A stretch of DNA of 7,388 nucleotides. Origin: Planktothrix sp. UBA8402 (lineage in GTDB: Bacteria > Cyanobacteriota > Cyanobacteriia > Cyanobacteriales > Microcoleaceae). The stretch spans positions 1-7,388 of the forward strand of contig DMPJ01000174.1 of assembly GCA_003456035.1 (NCBI GenBank). The letters are read 5' to 3'. This document shows, piece by piece, positions 5,994-7,388 of this stretch. The translations under genes were made by a program, and so were the position numbers. Under the pieces are notes generated by a model. The model was not told the origin of the DNA, did no database searches, and was given only the letters and a program-made list of their open reading frames with translations. The first letter of the stretch is position 1, and every line of letters starts with the position of its first letter.

Positions 5994-6410
5994 ATGTTCC
6001 AAATCGGCGCAGTCTCTCGTAGTCTAGGACTAAATCCCCAAACGGTTTATTTTTATGAACGCATTGGGCTAATTCCCCCACCCCATCGGACTGAGGCTGG
6101 TTATCGACTATTCAGTCAATCGGACGTGGAAAGACTGGGGTTTATTATTCGGGCTAAATCTTTGGGCCTAAGTCTGGAGGAAATCAAGGAAATTCTGGCT
6201 TTGAAAGATGGACAACTGCTCACCTGCTCGGAGGTTCAAAATCGCTTACTCAATAAACTAGAGGCGATTGAGGAAAATATCCTTCAGTTACAGAGGTTAA
6301 GAGAGGAGCTTCTGCCTTTAGTAGATCGCTGTCGTCGCAATCTCGATCCGAATCATCCAGAAAAACAGTGTGTTGTTTTAGAAGAAACTAGCGATGAATC
6401 TGCCGATTAA
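5994..6410 (+). CDS. MerR-family metal-responsive transcriptional regulator
   Basis: A 138-residue regulator. The N-terminal MerR winged helix-turn-helix is clear: FQIGAVSRSLGLNPQTVYFYERIGLIPPP (2-30), then HRTEAGYRLFSQSDVERLGFI. A long dimerisation helix (about 79-110) follows and then a C-terminal metal loop. Cysteines are C78, C113 and C126, with H121 in the loop. A Cys at the start of the dimerisation helix 35 residues before the second Cys is the pattern of sensors of divalent metals (MerR, ZntR, PbrR type). CueR-type sensors of Cu(I) carry Ser there. Zn, Cd, Pb or Hg is therefore the likely inducer class; which one is unknown. ATG 5994 gives the normal family N-terminus. A TTG at 5958 would add 12 atypical residues and falls in the upstream dyad. 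Its likely target is the promoter at 6456-6487. Confidence 0.88.
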   Translation: MFQIGAVSRSLGLNPQTVYFYERIGLIPPPHRTEAGYRLFSQSDVERLGFIIRAKSLGLSLEEIKEILALKDGQLLTCSEVQNRLLNKLEAIEENILQLQRLREELLPLVDRCRRNLDPNHPEKQCVVLEETSDESAD

Positions 6411-6455
6411 GGTTGAGAAAACACCACAAACCCTAAAAAAATTTGTTTAATCCCC

Positions 6456-6487
6456 TTGACCTTATACCAAGGTATAGGCTCTATGAT
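6456..6487 (+). promoter_or_regulatory. MerR-type operator-promoter driving the Blh/thioredoxin genes
   Basis: TTGACC (6456-6461) and TATGAT (6482-6487) are separated by 20 bp, longer than the normal 17 and typical of promoters that MerR-family activators untwist. Inside the spacer lies the dyad TATACC-AA-GGTATA (6463-6476). Its centre is 8.5 bp past the -35, the same placement as in classical mer and zntA promoters, and outer bases add further symmetry. The predicted start is near 6494, leaving a leader of about 34 nt before ATG 6528. It lies directly downstream of merR, so the regulator probably acts on it. Confidence 0.8.
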
Positions 6488-6527
6488 GATTTCTGTGATG
6501 ACTAGGCTTATTTTTGGGAGAAAACAG

Positions 6528-6959
6528 ATGTTTGCAGTGATTAACGACTCTCTGGCTATCGGTAGTATTACGGATTTAACAGAAATCAATAATATACAAA
6601 AACAGGGCTATCAAAGCCTGATCGATCTTTGCCCCACAGCAGAAGGAAATCAACTTAATGCCGTTGATATCGAAGCCCAGGGGCTAAAATACGCAAGTGT
6701 GCCAGTTTCGGCTATGAATCTGAATCTGGGCACTCTGCAAACCTTTTGCGACACCATTGACGCGGCTCAAAAACCGATTTATGTCCGTTGTGCATCGGGA
6801 GTTAGGGCGGCGGTGATGTCGTTATTAATGCTGGCTGATCAAGAAAAATGGACAGAAGAACAGTATCTTGAACGCCGGGATGCTTTGGGTATTCAGCATA
6901 AGCCTAATTGTCCAATTGAGGCTTTTGCTCATCAACATTTTGCTAATCGCCAAAATTAA
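6528..6959 (+). CDS. DUF442/TIGR01244 (Blh-type) sulfurtransferase or phosphatase-like protein
   Basis: A 143-residue stand-alone protein of the beta-lactamase-hydrolase-like (Blh, DUF442, TIGR01244 'sulfur transferase') family, which has a dual-specificity phosphatase fold. The active-site loop is VRCASGVRA (86-94), with C88 as nucleophile and R93, a short C-x4-R loop closer to rhodanese loops than to the C-x5-R of true protein tyrosine phosphatases. Other family traits are LAIGSITDLTEI (9-20) and YASVPVSAM (55-63). Homologues occur beside or fused to persulfide dioxygenases and sulfide:quinone reductases, so a persulfide or thiol role is plausible but not shown. The start is ATG 6528, with GGGAG at 6516-6520 at good distance. 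The in-frame TTG at 6456 is the -35 of the gene's own promoter and cannot be the start. It follows merR and precedes a small thioredoxin-fold gene. Confidence 0.82.
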   Translation: MFAVINDSLAIGSITDLTEINNIQKQGYQSLIDLCPTAEGNQLNAVDIEAQGLKYASVPVSAMNLNLGTLQTFCDTIDAAQKPIYVRCASGVRAAVMSLLMLADQEKWTEEQYLERRDALGIQHKPNCPIEAFAHQHFANRQN

Positions 6960-6969
6960 TACTAATTGG

Positions 6970-6999
6970 GTGAAAATAATCCAAAACTTTTATTTTCAC
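6970..6999 (+). repeat. Inverted repeat between Blh and thioredoxin genes
   Basis: GTGAAAATAA (6970-6979) and TTATTTTCAC (6990-6999) form a perfect 10-bp stem with a 10-nt loop; a G-U and a G-C pair can extend it outward. It sits 10 bp after the Blh stop and 53 bp before the thioredoxin start. No T-run follows on the plus strand, so it is not a standard terminator. It may be an RNA-processing or stability hairpin, a partial terminator, or an operator. Confidence 0.6.
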
Positions 7000-7052
7000 T
7001 CCTTACCCAGTCAGGATCAATTATCCGATCAAATTTAACCATAAATTAAGCC

Positions 7053-7295
7053 ATGAACACGATTAAAGTTGAAATATTAGGAACAGGTTGCAAGAAATGT
7101 CAGCAACTAGAAGCCAATGCCAAAGAAGCGATCGCAACTCTCAATCTTGATGCCGAATTATTACATATTACCGATTTAATTGAAATTGCCAAACATCATG
7201 TTATGTCTACACCCGCCCTGGTAATTAATGGCAAAGTTGTCAGTCAAGGTAAGGTGATTTCTTCAGATCAAATTCAATCTTTATTGCCAAAGTAA
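7053..7295 (+). CDS. Small thioredoxin-fold redox-active disulfide protein (CxxC)
   Basis: An 80-residue protein of the Thioredoxin_3 / TIGR00412 'redox-active disulfide protein 2' family. The opening IKVEILGTGCKKCQQLE contains the active-site pair C13-K-K-C16. STPALVINGKVV (52-63) supplies the cis-proline P54 beside the active site. Length is normal for the family and no export signal is seen, so it should be cytoplasmic. Members reduce or exchange disulfides; some lie next to metal or arsenic resistance genes and DUF318-type permeases. The gene lies 93 bp after the Blh gene on the same strand and may be read through from the MerR-type promoter, unless the intervening hairpin stops transcription. 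ATG 7053 has only a weak TTAAG upstream. Its stop codon TAA overlaps the first unit of the heptamer array. Confidence 0.87.
   Translation: MNTIKVEILGTGCKKCQQLEANAKEAIATLNLDAELLHITDLIEIAKHHVMSTPALVINGKVVSQGKVISSDQIQSLLPK
7128..7135. repeat. HIP1 octamer GCGATCGC
   Basis: A third perfect GCGATCGC palindrome, inside the thioredoxin-fold gene. Confidence 0.8.
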
Positions 7296-7341
7296 TTACG
7301 AATTACGAATTACGAATTACGAATTACGAATTACGAATGGG
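7294..7341 (+). repeat. Heptamer tandem repeat array (AATTACG)n
   Basis: Six perfect AATTACG units run from 7294 to 7335, followed by AAT and then GGG. Written as ACGAATT it is the same heptamer family as the array at 486-521, including the GGG variant at its end. The array begins at the thioredoxin stop codon. Such arrays are unstable in length through strand slippage and are common between genes in filamentous cyanobacteria. Confidence 0.92.
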
Positions 7342-7388
7342 AAGAATACGGTTATTGTAATTGTCTCAACCATTCCAGCAAGTGCTAG

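Noticed and set aside
6456..6527. In-frame TTG that would extend the Blh protein by 24 residues
   Set aside because: This TTG is the -35 hexamer of a well-formed promoter, and the -10 and predicted transcription start lie downstream of it. ATG 6528 has a Shine-Dalgarno and gives the family N-terminus.
7352..7387. Minus-strand end reading HLLEWLRQLQ then TAA, which resembles a protein C-terminus
   Set aside because: An in-frame TAG (7385-7387) directly precedes it and only 11 codons are visible. It could be a decayed gene end, but nothing supports a call.
1..7388. CRISPR array, transposon, prophage, toxin-antitoxin or defence island
   Set aside because: No spaced direct repeats of CRISPR type, no transposase, integrase or phage frame, and no nuclease or toxin domain. 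The only tandem repeats are heptamers without spacers.

Overview
The window looks like chromosomal DNA of a filamentous cyanobacterium (Oscillatoriales/Planktothrix-like). This is inferred from a GUN4-domain protein, three perfect GCGATCGC (HIP1) octamers, two arrays of the 7-bp repeats common in filamentous cyanobacteria, an AT-rich base composition, and an SH3 protein with a cyanobacterial-style N-terminal module. No database search was possible, so the genus is a guess.

Layout. (1) Positions 1-344 hold the 3' end of a GUN4-domain gene on the plus strand. (2) Positions 523-4041 hold a compact three-gene minus-strand operon for a GldA/GldF/GldG-type ABC system: ATPase, six-helix permease and membrane-anchored auxiliary protein. 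Gene gaps are 2 and 4 nt, and the permease ribosome binding site is written inside the ATPase's last codons. An HLR1-like (RpaB-type) box lies about 160 bp upstream of the ATPase. (3) Positions 4042-4680 are mostly non-coding. They hold a very good sigma70-type promoter with no gene close behind it, and an 11-bp direct repeat with 21-bp phasing. (4) An SH3-domain gene (4681-5160) and an OmpR/PhoB-type response regulator (5161-5853, minus) converge with abutting stop codons. (5) Positions 5994-7295 hold a plus-strand cluster: a MerR-family metal sensor with a Cys triad, a DUF442/TIGR01244 (Blh-type) sulfurtransferase/phosphatase-fold protein, and an 80-residue CxxC thioredoxin-fold protein. (6) The right edge is a heptamer array beginning at the thioredoxin stop codon.

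How the parts may work together. The ABC genes should form one membrane complex with unknown substrate. The MerR cluster has the clearest regulatory logic: between merR and the Blh gene lies TTGACC-N20-TATGAT with a dyad placed as in classical MerR/ZntR-activated promoters. A divalent soft metal or thiol stress may therefore switch on a Blh protein and, by read-through, the small thioredoxin. I see no CRISPR, transposase, phage, tRNA or rRNA gene. The least ordinary items are the MerR-controlled sulfur/thiol module, the orphan promoter in the 4.3 kb gap, and the two heptamer arrays placed in the same orientation at gene 3' ends.
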